Part shown: positions 1-6,242 of the stretch, piece after piece
Layout of the letters: each line of letters starts with the position of its first letter
How positions within the stretch are numbered: the stretch's first letter is position 1
Assembly: GCA_039908105.1 (NCBI GenBank)
Contig: JAMOBI010000141.1
Span: forward strand, 1-7,466
Source of the DNA: Magnetaquiglobus sp039908105
GTDB taxonomy: Bacteria > Pseudomonadota > Magnetococcia > Magnetococcales > Magnetaquicoccaceae
Reading direction: 5' to 3'
DNA length: 7,466 nt
Notes under the pieces: generated by a model
The model's input: the letters and a program-made list of their open reading frames with translations, nothing else
Database searches by the model: none
What the model was told of the DNA's origin: nothing
Program-made: the position numbers and the translations under genes

Positions 1-52
1 GGGCCATGTTCGCGGGATTGTTTTGCAAAAGGCGCAAAACAATCCCGCATCC
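1..52. repeat. Palindromic hairpin repeat, left copy
   Basis: The element opens with GGGCCATGTTCGCGGGA, which recurs exactly at 7392-7408. It folds into a perfect 15-bp stem: GCGGGATTGTTTTGC at 12-26 pairs with its complement at 34-48, around the loop AAAAGGC at 27-33. The right-hand copy keeps the outer stem (GCGGGA/TCCCGC) but has a different inner stem that still pairs perfectly. This is the pattern of a dispersed palindromic repeat of REP or MITE type, kept for its structure. The repeat family is not identified and no transposase lies in the window. The element may begin to the left of the window. Confidence 0.7.
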
Positions 53-67
53 AAGGCGGCGCGCGGC

Positions 68-96
68 GCATTTTTCGCAAAAGGCGCGAAAAATGC
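68..96. repeat. Second hairpin of the left repeat block
   Basis: GCATTTTTCGC at 68-78 pairs perfectly over 11 bp with GCGAAAAATGC at 86-96. The loop at 79-85 is AAAAGGC, identical to the loop of the hairpin at 12-48. The sequence just inside both stems is also alike, so the two hairpins look like related units in tandem. No U-tract follows on either strand, so a simple terminator role is unlikely. A similar TTGCGAAAAAC begins at the right edge of the window, suggesting that the right-hand copy also has a second hairpin that is cut off. Confidence 0.6.
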
Positions 97-127
97 TTCT
101 TGAAAAGAGCGCGCTAAAGGCAAAACC

Positions 128-164
128 CTGGGAGATGAATCTCCCAGACCCTCTCTTTTTTTTT
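128..164 (+). terminator. Hairpin plus T-tract, possible terminator
   Basis: CTGGGAGA at 128-135 and TCTCCCAG at 140-147 form a perfect 8-bp GC-rich stem with the tetraloop TGAA. Nine T residues follow at 156-164. The 8-base gap between stem and T-run is longer than in a classical intrinsic terminator. On the plus strand it could end a transcript entering from the left. Read on the minus strand, the same stem is followed only by GGTTTTGCC, so it would be a weak terminator for the hydrolase gene ending at 253. It could equally be one more unit of the neighbouring repeat block. Confidence 0.4.
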
Positions 165-252
165 ACCAGTAAAAACTACACATTTCGAGCTTGGTGCGGT
201 TTAATATACTACAAAAATTTAAAAATTACCGCATGTAGATTGGCACCAGGAT
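165..252. other. AT-rich non-coding stretch
   Basis: This short AT-rich segment separates the hairpin block from the end of the hydrolase gene. It contains nested complementary pieces: TGGTGC near 193 with GCACCA near 243, and inside them GCGGT with ACCGC, enclosing an A/T-only-like core. A structured transcript tail is possible, but the stems are short and interrupted. The open frame that starts at 6 and crosses the hairpins gives a basic, low-complexity peptide and is not credible as a gene. Confidence 0.3.
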
Positions 253-1218
253 TCAATGCGCGGGTTGATCTAAAATCAATGAGAAAAAGAGTTCTGCCTC
301 GGCCTGAGAACCATCGCCGTCATGTCGTGCGCCGGGATGAATCCGCAGACCGTACCAGGCCCGCTTGCGGTGGTAACAGTCGAGCAGACGATTGGCATGC
401 AGGGAGAATTCATTGACCGGATCATACAGATCCTGAATCAGATACAGTGGCGGCAGCATCGTCCGCGCATCGGCGAGCGCCAGGAGATCCGGCACTGAAT
501 CAATACGTTCTCCACTCAGAAAAGCATAAGGGTTGGCGCGATTATTGAGAGCATAATCCTCAATTTTGGCTTTAAGATCGATCTGCGGAGCCATGACATA
601 AATCCCACGGCACCCATCCAGAGTGATGCCGTGATAGAGCGCGCCAAAACCGCCCATCGAACTGCCCATGCAAAAGAGCGGTTGCTGCTCGGGGCCGGAC
701 CACTCCTGACGGATCAGGGCCTGGATCATGTCAGCCACGAATCCGACCCCTTTTTCCCCCCAGAACCAGCTCCCTTGTCGTTTCCAGCCAAAGGTATCCC
801 AGGGGGCCAGAAGATCGAAGTGGTTGAAGGGACGCAAGGGACCGGTGTGGAACCAGGCGTTGAACCCATGAAAAAAGACAATCAATCCTTTGGAGGTTTT
901 GTTGGCAGGCAGGCGGGTATAGCGTATCAACCGGTTGCCATGATGAAAAACCAGGGGATAGATTTTGTCGATGTTCGAGGCATCGTGCAAGGAGAGCGCA
1001 TCAGCCTCCCGGGCGCGGCGTTGCGCACGGCCCGCATCGGCTGAGTCGGCGAGGTGATCCTGAAAATAGTGGCTGGTGCGACAACTGGCCAAGGGGACCG
1101 CTTCGGCCCGGGTTTGCAAAGCATTCATCAAGGAGAGCCGTACCGCCTCTTTCCAGCCCATCTCTTGAGCGCGCGAGGAGAGTTTGCGCCAGTTCGTCAG
1201 TAAATCGTGCCGGTTCAT
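253..1218 (-). CDS. Alpha/beta hydrolase fold protein
   Basis: This is a 321-residue protein with the marks of a serine alpha/beta hydrolase. A hydrophobic strand GLIVFFHGF (111-119) supplies the HG oxyanion motif. The nucleophile elbow is GSSMGG (185-190), with Ser187 as the likely nucleophile. Asp266 in QDLYDP and His299 in ARHDGDG are well placed for the rest of the triad. No signal peptide or membrane segment is visible, so it is probably cytoplasmic. The ATG at 1218 is preferred because it overlaps the carbamoyltransferase stop codon as ATGA, implying coupled translation; a start at 1248 would overlap that gene by 34 bases. The substrate cannot be read from the sequence. Pairing with a carbamoyltransferase suggests an esterase or acyl-transfer step on the same metabolite or glycan, which is inference. 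The first 80 residues or so match nothing I recognise. Confidence 0.85.
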   Translation of the reverse strand: MNRHDLLTNWRKLSSRAQEMGWKEAVRLSLMNALQTRAEAVPLASCRTSHYFQDHLADSADAGRAQRRAREADALSLHDASNIDKIYPLVFHHGNRLIRYTRLPANKTSKGLIVFFHGFNAWFHTGPLRPFNHFDLLAPWDTFGWKRQGSWFWGEKGVGFVADMIQALIRQEWSGPEQQPLFCMGSSMGGFGALYHGITLDGCRGIYVMAPQIDLKAKIEDYALNNRANPYAFLSGERIDSVPDLLALADARTMLPPLYLIQDLYDPVNEFSLHANRLLDCYHRKRAWYGLRIHPGARHDGDGSQAEAELFFSLILDQPAH

Positions 1219-2843
1219 CCTTTGTATCCCATCACTCCACCGATGCACAGCAGATCCATATCCGCCTTCAAAAAGGTACGAACGGCATCCTCCGGGGTTT
1301 CGACGATGGGCTCTCCCTGATCATTGAAACTGGTGTTCAACAACACCGGCACTCCGGTCAACTCTCCGAAACGATGAATCAAGGCGGCATAGGGTCGGGT
1401 ATCATTGGCACGCAGCACCTGCAGACGCGCGGTACCATCCACATGCACCACCGCCGGACAGGTCTGTCTGGCCTTTTCCAGTGCCGGGGTGGTGAAGGTC
1501 ATGAAATCCAGATCTGCCACCTCGGGCGGGTAGGCGAAATAGGCCGACGCATCTTTGGCCAGAGCCACGGGTGCAAACGGTCGAAACCATTCGCGATGCT
1601 TGACCCGGGCATTGATAATATCCTTCATTTCGGCACAGCGCGGATCGGCCAGGATGCTGCGATTGCCCAAGGCGCGCGCACCCATCTCCGATTGTCCCTG
1701 AAACCAACCAATGATTTTGCCTTGAGCCAGAATCTGGGCCGCTGTTTCGATCACATCCCCGTCGCGTACCACACGCAGGCCAGCTTTGCGCATCGCCGCC
1801 TCGGCGATTTTGTCGGAGAACTGCTGACCGCAAAAGACCGAATCGAGCTTGAAGAAGCGCGGCTCGCCGAGCACCTGGTGCAGATAATAAAGCGCCGCAC
1901 CCAGACCGATGCCCCGATCCGAGGCCATGGGCAAGGGGAAGATGTGTCGAAATCCCGCCTCAAGCAGCTTGCCGTTCAACGAGGAGTTCATCACCACACC
2001 ACCACCGAGCACCAGATCCGCCTCTCCGGTACGCTGCCGGGCGATGGCGCACAACCGGCCCGCAACGTTCTCCAGCATCTTTTGTACGCTGGCAGCCAGA
2101 TTCATATGCTCTTTGGTGATCGGTTCCGGATCGATGCGCCGTGACAAGTGCTCGTCAAGAAAATCGTTGTTCAACAACAAGCTGTTCAGATAGCCTCCTT
2201 CAACTGCCAAACGGGAGACCTGGGTACGCAGCTGCTCGCCCAAACGCACCTGACCGTTGGTTGAGATATCGATCTGCTCCATGTAATGGTCATAAAGCGT
2301 AGCTTCACCGTAAGGAGCCAGCCCCTGGGTTTTGCCTTCGGCGCCATAACCGCCCAGACCCAGATGATAGGTGGCGCGGGTATACTCCAAGCCGATGCTG
2401 TCCTGGTCACTCAAACGCTCCAGAACCTCAATGGAGTGACCCCGGCCATGGGCCAACAGACCGCTGGCACCATCACCGAAACCATCGAGTGTGACGATGG
2501 CAGCAGACTCAAAACCCGAAGAGAAGAACGCTCCGGCAGCATGACAGAGATGGTGATCGGCTTCGACATACTTTTTCTGTGGTCCGAGGCGTTCTTGAAG
2601 CCACCCCTTGCAGGGAAAGGGGTCGGTGTGGCCAAAAACCACCACCTCGATCTGCTTCAAACGGATATCCAGCGCTTTGCAGCAGATCTCGATCGGTGCC
2701 AACAGATCATCCTGCTCGCGGATGACATGGTGTTTGCGTCTGGAGAGCCGTTCGGCCTCGAACATGGCCACGCGCCGGCCTTTGACATCGATGATGGCGC
2801 AGTTGTAATCATGCATAAATCCGCCGATTCCCAGAATGAACAT
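1215..2843 (-). CDS. NodU/CmcH-family O-carbamoyltransferase
   Basis: This is a 542-residue enzyme of the family that moves the carbamoyl group of carbamoyl phosphate, through a carbamoyl-adenylate, onto a hydroxyl of a sugar, antibiotic or Nod factor. The N-terminal Kae1-like domain starts MFILGIGGFMHDYNCA, as is typical. It carries the metal-site HHLCH (97-101), Asp120 in TLDGFGDG, the EGKTQGLAPYG block (169-179), LGGGVVMNSSLNG (279-291) and ASDRGIGLG with Asp309. The C-terminal domain has EMGARALGNRSILADPR (386-402), WFRPFAP (419-425) and LNTSFNDQGEPIVETP (502-517). The length is normal for the family and all landmark motifs are present, so it should be active in the cytoplasm. The start fits the family N-terminus, although the ribosome site (TGAGAT) is weak. 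The acceptor is unknown: no glycosyltransferase or other biosynthetic gene lies nearby, so nodU or tobZ-like names would be unjustified. Confidence 0.95.
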   Translation of the reverse strand: MFILGIGGFMHDYNCAIIDVKGRRVAMFEAERLSRRKHHVIREQDDLLAPIEICCKALDIRLKQIEVVVFGHTDPFPCKGWLQERLGPQKKYVEADHHLCHAAGAFFSSGFESAAIVTLDGFGDGASGLLAHGRGHSIEVLERLSDQDSIGLEYTRATYHLGLGGYGAEGKTQGLAPYGEATLYDHYMEQIDISTNGQVRLGEQLRTQVSRLAVEGGYLNSLLLNNDFLDEHLSRRIDPEPITKEHMNLAASVQKMLENVAGRLCAIARQRTGEADLVLGGGVVMNSSLNGKLLEAGFRHIFPLPMASDRGIGLGAALYYLHQVLGEPRFFKLDSVFCGQQFSDKIAEAAMRKAGLRVVRDGDVIETAAQILAQGKIIGWFQGQSEMGARALGNRSILADPRCAEMKDIINARVKHREWFRPFAPVALAKDASAYFAYPPEVADLDFMTFTTPALEKARQTCPAVVHVDGTARLQVLRANDTRPYAALIHRFGELTGVPVLLNTSFNDQGEPIVETPEDAVRTFLKADMDLLCIGGVMGYKG

Positions 2844-2901
2844 CTTGATCTCATCAAAAAGTTGTTAAAATGGTGTGATAAGCGAAGTTCTCCAACAGCT
2901 C

Positions 2902-2931
2902 ATCATGCGATCAACCGATGAAGGAAGTCAA
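2902..2931 (-). promoter_or_regulatory. Candidate sigma-70 promoter for carbamoyltransferase operon
   Basis: On the minus strand, TTGACT (2926-2931, five of six consensus bases) is followed after 18 bases by CATGAT (2902-2907, four of six). This would start transcription near 2895 and give a leader of about 50 bases before the ATG at 2843. The match is reasonable but was made by eye. Confidence 0.4.
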
Positions 2932-2943
2932 AAAATTTCGCCA

Positions 2944-2959
2944 AGCAATCCATACGCCC
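2944..2959 (-). promoter_or_regulatory. Sigma-54-like -24/-12 element
   Basis: On the minus strand, GGGCGT-N5-TTGCT carries the invariant GG and GC separated by 10 bases, with a full TTGCT -12 block. It matches the consensus TGGCAC-N5-TTGCW only partly at the -24 block. It points to the carbamoyltransferase gene, and an NtrC-family activator is encoded divergently nearby. GG-N10-GC also occurs often by chance. Confidence 0.25.
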
Positions 2960-3116
2960 CTATTGCAGGGTCTGTATTGGATGGTTGCCAACGTGCACAC
3001 CCTTGCATACAAGACAAGAGAGTAAACATTTGCTTATTTATGAACCATCACTCACGGTTTTCAAGACTTCCGGCTTTGACCTATGATACCCTCATACCGC
3101 ATGCAATACGGAAATT

Positions 3117-3125
3117 TGCTATGAT
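3117..3125 (+). promoter_or_regulatory. Candidate extended -10 for kinase-regulator operon
   Basis: TGC-TATGAT forms an extended -10 box (TATGAT at 3120-3125, five of six consensus bases). The matching -35 position is poor, as is common for extended -10 promoters. Transcription would begin near 3132, about 65 bases before the chosen kinase start. A second TATGAT lies at 3082-3087 and is an alternative. Confidence 0.3.
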
Positions 3126-3196
3126 CAACGGCGCATGAGCGTTAATCGTCTGATCCATCCAATATGATCGATCCAGGGGTCTGGAATCATGGCACC

Positions 3197-4393
3197 ATGA
3201 GCAAAAATCGCCGAAACAAGCACCAGGAATACGAAAAAAGAGGTCAAAAACCTTCCGGAATGCATGGAGAGCGCATCTTCAAGGATTCACCGGATGTGAT
3301 CTTGACCGTGGATCGCAACCGGATGATCCACTTCATGAGCCGTGTCTTGAACGAACATACTCCTGAGCGGATGATCGGTCAGGATGCGGAACAGCTGTTT
3401 CCGCGTCGGGTGCGTTCCTGGTTTCGCCGGACCCTGCGAGCGGCCTTTTTCCGGGGAGAGGGGAGCCGCTTTCAATACCCCACCGAAGAGTCGGTCTGGT
3501 GGGAAATTCGCGTGATTCCCCGATGTGGAGGCGAACGGATCGAAGAGGTGTTGTTGATTGCCACCGACGTTACCGAAGCGCGCATTCTTCAGGCACGCAC
3601 GATCCGCCATGCCCGATTGGCGACCATTGGCGTGCTGGCAGCCAGCATCGCCCATGAGATCAACAATCCCAACAACGCAATATTGTTCAATGTATCCTTG
3701 TTGACGCGCGCCTGGAGGGATGCGCTGCCGATATTGGACGAATATTTGCGTGATAACGGTGATTTTCAGTTGGGCGGACTTTCCTATACCGAGGCTCGCG
3801 ATCTCCTGCCGGCAGTGGCCGAGGAGATCGGACGCAATACCTTGCGTCTCAAGAGCATCATTGAAAATTTGAAACATCTGGCCCGACGCGATTCGGAAAG
3901 CCTCCATGAGACCTTCGACATCCACGAACCGCTGCAGGCTGCGCTCATGATCCTCAATCATAAAATTCGCGTTCACACCGATCACTGTAAATTGATCCTT
4001 GCGCATGAGGAGTTGACGGTACGCGGCAATTCGCGTCAACTGGAACAGGTGTTCATCAATGTGATCCTCAACGCTTTGCAGGCGTTGCCGGAACGGTCCA
4101 AACCGGTCTGGATCCGCGTGGCCCGTGAAGAGAACGCGCAAGACCTCGAGGCAAGGGTGCTGATTACGGTTGAAGATCAAGGCAGCGGGATTCTGCCCGA
4201 GCATCTTTCCCAGCTGACCGAACCATTCTTTAGCACACGAGCTGCCAGTGGAGGCACGGGGCTGGGGTTGTCGATCTCGGGATTAATCATTCGCAACCAT
4301 CGGGGATCGCTCCATTTTGTTTCGACGCCGGGAAAGGGCACCACGGTGTCGATTCGCTTACCGTTGCATCGTGCCCCAGGAGATTCGCCGTGA
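3197..4393 (+). CDS. Soluble PAS-domain sensor histidine kinase (NtrB-like)
   Basis: This is a 398-residue kinase without signal peptide or membrane segments, so it should sense a cytoplasmic cue. Residues about 25-125 form a PAS domain (from IFKDSPDVILTVD to ATDVTEAR). The H-box SIAHEINNP follows, with His153 as phosphoacceptor. Between the two dimerisation helices lies an insert of about 40 residues containing NGDFQLGGLSYTEARDLLP (about 187-205). The ATPase domain has an N-box with Asn292 (NVILNALQAL), DQGSGI (327-332), a TEPFFSTRA F-box and GGTGLGLS (352-359). No ligand pocket can be assigned to the PAS domain. The ATG at 3197 is chosen because MSKNRRN reads like a real N-terminus. ATG at 3164 (409 residues) and ATG at 3260 are alternatives, and none has a strong ribosome site. 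It overlaps the regulator by four bases, so the two proteins are very probably partners. Confidence 0.93.
   Translation: MSKNRRNKHQEYEKRGQKPSGMHGERIFKDSPDVILTVDRNRMIHFMSRVLNEHTPERMIGQDAEQLFPRRVRSWFRRTLRAAFFRGEGSRFQYPTEESVWWEIRVIPRCGGERIEEVLLIATDVTEARILQARTIRHARLATIGVLAASIAHEINNPNNAILFNVSLLTRAWRDALPILDEYLRDNGDFQLGGLSYTEARDLLPAVAEEIGRNTLRLKSIIENLKHLARRDSESLHETFDIHEPLQAALMILNHKIRVHTDHCKLILAHEELTVRGNSRQLEQVFINVILNALQALPERSKPVWIRVAREENAQDLEARVLITVEDQGSGILPEHLSQLTEPFFSTRAASGGTGLGLSISGLIIRNHRGSLHFVSTPGKGTTVSIRLPLHRAPGDSP
4378..4382 (+). promoter_or_regulatory. Ribosome binding site fixing the regulator's GTG start
   Basis: AGGAG sits 7 bases before the GTG at 4390, inside the last codons of the kinase. 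This supports GTG over the in-frame ATGs at 4399 and 4402, which would be too far from it. GTGA at 4390-4393 joins the regulator start to the kinase stop. Confidence 0.7.
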
Positions 4394-5850
4394 GTGGCAT
4401 GATGATTCCGGAAGAGACGGTGATCGTATTGGTCGATGATGATCCATCGATTCTGTTGTCCGCATCACTCGTATTGCGTGGGGCAGGGGTGGGACAGGTT
4501 GTCACCCTGGAGGACAGTCGATTGCTGTTGCCGCTGATGGCCAAACGCGAGATTGCCGCCGTGGTATTGGATCTGGTTATGCCGAATCTGGGGGGCGAAG
4601 CGCTTCTGCCACAAGTCGTGCAACGTCACCCGGAAACGCCGGTGATCGTCATGACCGCCACCGAGGAGGTGACCACGGCAGTCGGCTGCATGAAGGATGG
4701 AGCATTCGATTTTCTGATCAAGCCGGTGGAGGAGAACCGGTTCGTTGCCTGCGTGAAAAAAGCTTTGGAGTGGCGCGGTTTGCGGCGTCAGGTCGGAGCG
4801 TTGAAGCGTTCGCTGTTGACCGGACGTCTGGAACACGCCGGTGCATTTGCTTCATTGGTGACCGCCAGCCCCAAGATGCGAGCGGTGTTTCAATATGTGG
4901 AGTCGATTGCCACCACTGGCGAACCGGTACTGATCACCGGAGAGACCGGCGTGGGCAAAGAGTTGATCGCCGAAGCGTTACACCGCATCAGTGGGCGCGG
5001 GGGTGAACTGGTGCCTGTCAACGCTGCTGGACTCGATGATGCGCTGTTTGCCGATACGTTGTTCGGCCACAAACGCGGCGCTTATTCGGGTGCAGACGAC
5101 GCCCGCACTGGTTTGATCGCCAAGGCGGGACGAGGCACGCTGTTCTTGGATGAAATCGGGGATCTGGGGCAGAGTTCGCAAGTCAAGCTGCTGCGCCTGC
5201 TCCAGGAGCGCAAATATTATCCGTTGGGCTCGGATGTGGCGCGGGTCAGCGATGCACGCATCCTGTGTGCCACCCATCGGAATCTGGAAGCGATGATGGC
5301 TGAAGGGCAGTTCCGCTCAGATCTCTATTTCCGTTTGCAGGTGCATCGCGTTGAAATACCGCCGTTGCGCGAACGGCCCGAGGATATCGTTCCCTTGGCA
5401 CGTCATTTCCTGATTGAAGCTGCGCAAAGCATGAATCGCGAGGTGCCCGATGTGCCATCGATGTTGTTCACGTTGTTGGCATCGGGCCATTTCCCTGGCA
5501 ATGTTCGTCAGTTGCGGGCGATGATCTTCGATGCCGTGGTGCGTGGCTCAAACGGTGAAATATCCCTGGAGTCGATTCGCAAGGCGTTACGCGCCACGTC
5601 AGGAAGCGGTGCGCTTTCCGTCTCGCAAGCGGTTTCAGCGGAAATTGCTGGAGCAAATCTGTTTCGCGATTTGAGTGGTCGGCTGCCGACCTTGAAGGAA
5701 GTGGAACGCGATCTGATCGCCGAAGCTTTGGTTCGCTCCGGAGGGAATCAGGGGATTGCCGCCACCTGTTTGGGGATTTCGCGGCAGGCGCTCAATCAGC
5801 GCTTGCGAAAGAAGCGGGAGACGGAAGCAGAGGAGGTGGATCACCAGTAA
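4390..5850 (+). CDS. NtrC-family sigma-54-type response regulator
   Basis: This is a 486-residue three-domain regulator. The receiver (about 10-125) has the acidic pocket Asp16-18, phosphoacceptor Asp61 in VVLDLVMP, Thr89 and Lys111 in LIKPV, so it looks fully functional. The AAA+ domain (about 155-385) has Walker A GETGVGKE (184-191), Walker B LFLDEIGDL (251-259), likely arginine fingers in FRSDLYFRL and sensor II in PGNVRQLR (369-376). A Fis-type helix-turn-helix occupies about 438-475 (GGNQGIAATCLGISRQALNQRL). The sigma-54-contacting loop, normally GAFTGA, reads GAYSGA (230-235). This is a conservative variant that may still work but could weaken sigma-54 remodelling. The phosphate donor is presumably the kinase just upstream. 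Target genes are unknown; the divergent carbamoyltransferase operon is the nearest candidate. Confidence 0.95.
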   Translation: MSGMMIPEETVIVLVDDDPSILLSASLVLRGAGVGQVVTLEDSRLLLPLMAKREIAAVVLDLVMPNLGGEALLPQVVQRHPETPVIVMTATEEVTTAVGCMKDGAFDFLIKPVEENRFVACVKKALEWRGLRRQVGALKRSLLTGRLEHAGAFASLVTASPKMRAVFQYVESIATTGEPVLITGETGVGKELIAEALHRISGRGGELVPVNAAGLDDALFADTLFGHKRGAYSGADDARTGLIAKAGRGTLFLDEIGDLGQSSQVKLLRLLQERKYYPLGSDVARVSDARILCATHRNLEAMMAEGQFRSDLYFRLQVHRVEIPPLRERPEDIVPLARHFLIEAAQSMNREVPDVPSMLFTLLASGHFPGNVRQLRAMIFDAVVRGSNGEISLESIRKALRATSGSGALSVSQAVSAEIAGANLFRDLSGRLPTLKEVERDLIAEALVRSGGNQGIAATCLGISRQALNQRLRKKRETEAEEVDHQ

Positions 5851-5861
5851 AAACATATAGT

Positions 5862-6242
5862 TCAAGTTGGATGCGGCTTGATCCGCCCACGCAACCACTC
5901 AACCGCTGCCATGCGCCGCTTGCCGGGTTGCTGCAACTCCGTGATCACGATTGATCCTTGGCCACAGGCGATTTCCAACCCATCCCCTTGCCGCGCGATG
6001 CTCTCACCCGGTGCGCCACTACCCACGCCGAGCCGACACCCCAGCAGCTTGATCGGCTGACCGTCGATCATCGCCACAGCCCCAGGCCAGGGATAGAGCG
6101 CCAGAATCCGCCGTCGCACCGCTTGCGCTGCTTCGGTGAAATCGATGCGCTCATCAACACTGGTCAACTTGGCCGCATGCGTCACCCCGGCCTCGGGTTG
6201 CGGTCGTTCGTGAACGTTCCGCCAAAGCGTCGTGCAACGCAC
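5862..6242 (-). pseudogene. fmt: Fmt C-terminal fragment
   Basis: This frame carries the C-terminal Fmt domain: RPQPEAGVTHAAKL, VDERIDFTEAA, ILALYPWPGAVAMIDGQPIKLLGC and a tail ending ELQQPGKRRMAAVEWLRGR. The genuine part begins near 6206. The stretch from the GTG at 6242 is an out-of-frame reading of the N-terminal half, and that GTG has no convincing ribosome site. It is probably not translated on its own. It faces the response-regulator gene tail to tail. Confidence 0.75.

Larger units (their letters stand above)
2844..3196. promoter_or_regulatory. Divergent intergenic regulatory region
   Basis: These 353 bases separate the minus-strand carbamoyltransferase operon from the plus-strand kinase-regulator operon. 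I find no convincing gene: the plus-strand open frame at 2875-3138 has no ribosome site and no recognisable content. The region holds a sigma-70-like and a sigma-54-like element pointing left, and two TATGAT boxes pointing right. It also has short dyads: TATGA-N5-TCATA at 3082-3096, GTTG-C-CAAC around 2984-2992 and CTTG-N4-CAAG around 3002-3013. Any of these dyads could bind the regulator encoded at 4390-5850, but none is long enough to claim as an operator. Confidence 0.6.

Noticed and set aside
1..96. CRISPR-like array at the left edge
   Set aside because: The repeated units are palindromes with differing stems, and there are no evenly spaced spacers or cas genes.
165..176. ACCAGTAAAAAC repeated at 165-176 and 5843-5854
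   Set aside because: A 12-base match is expected by chance in a window this size, and one copy is simply the end of the regulator gene.
6..416. Plus-strand open frame of 136 codons across the left hairpins
   Set aside because: It reads through perfect palindromes and then antisense to the hydrolase; the product is basic, low in complexity and matches nothing.
1374..2144. Plus-strand open frame of 256 codons inside the carbamoyltransferase
   Set aside because: It is antisense to conserved C-terminal motifs of a complete enzyme; no ribosome site and no recognisable content.
2875..3138. Possible 87-residue plus-strand gene in the intergenic region
   Set aside because: No ribosome site, an unconvincing composition, and it covers the likely divergent promoters.
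3287..4204. Long minus-strand open frame (305 codons) opposite the kinase
   Set aside because: It is fully antisense to a kinase with all catalytic motifs; the translation shows no domain and comes from codon bias on the other strand.
6200..6225. Programmed ribosomal frameshift in fmt
   Set aside because: No slippery heptamer or downstream structure is apparent, and codons are missing at the junction, so shifting frame would not restore a normal Fmt.
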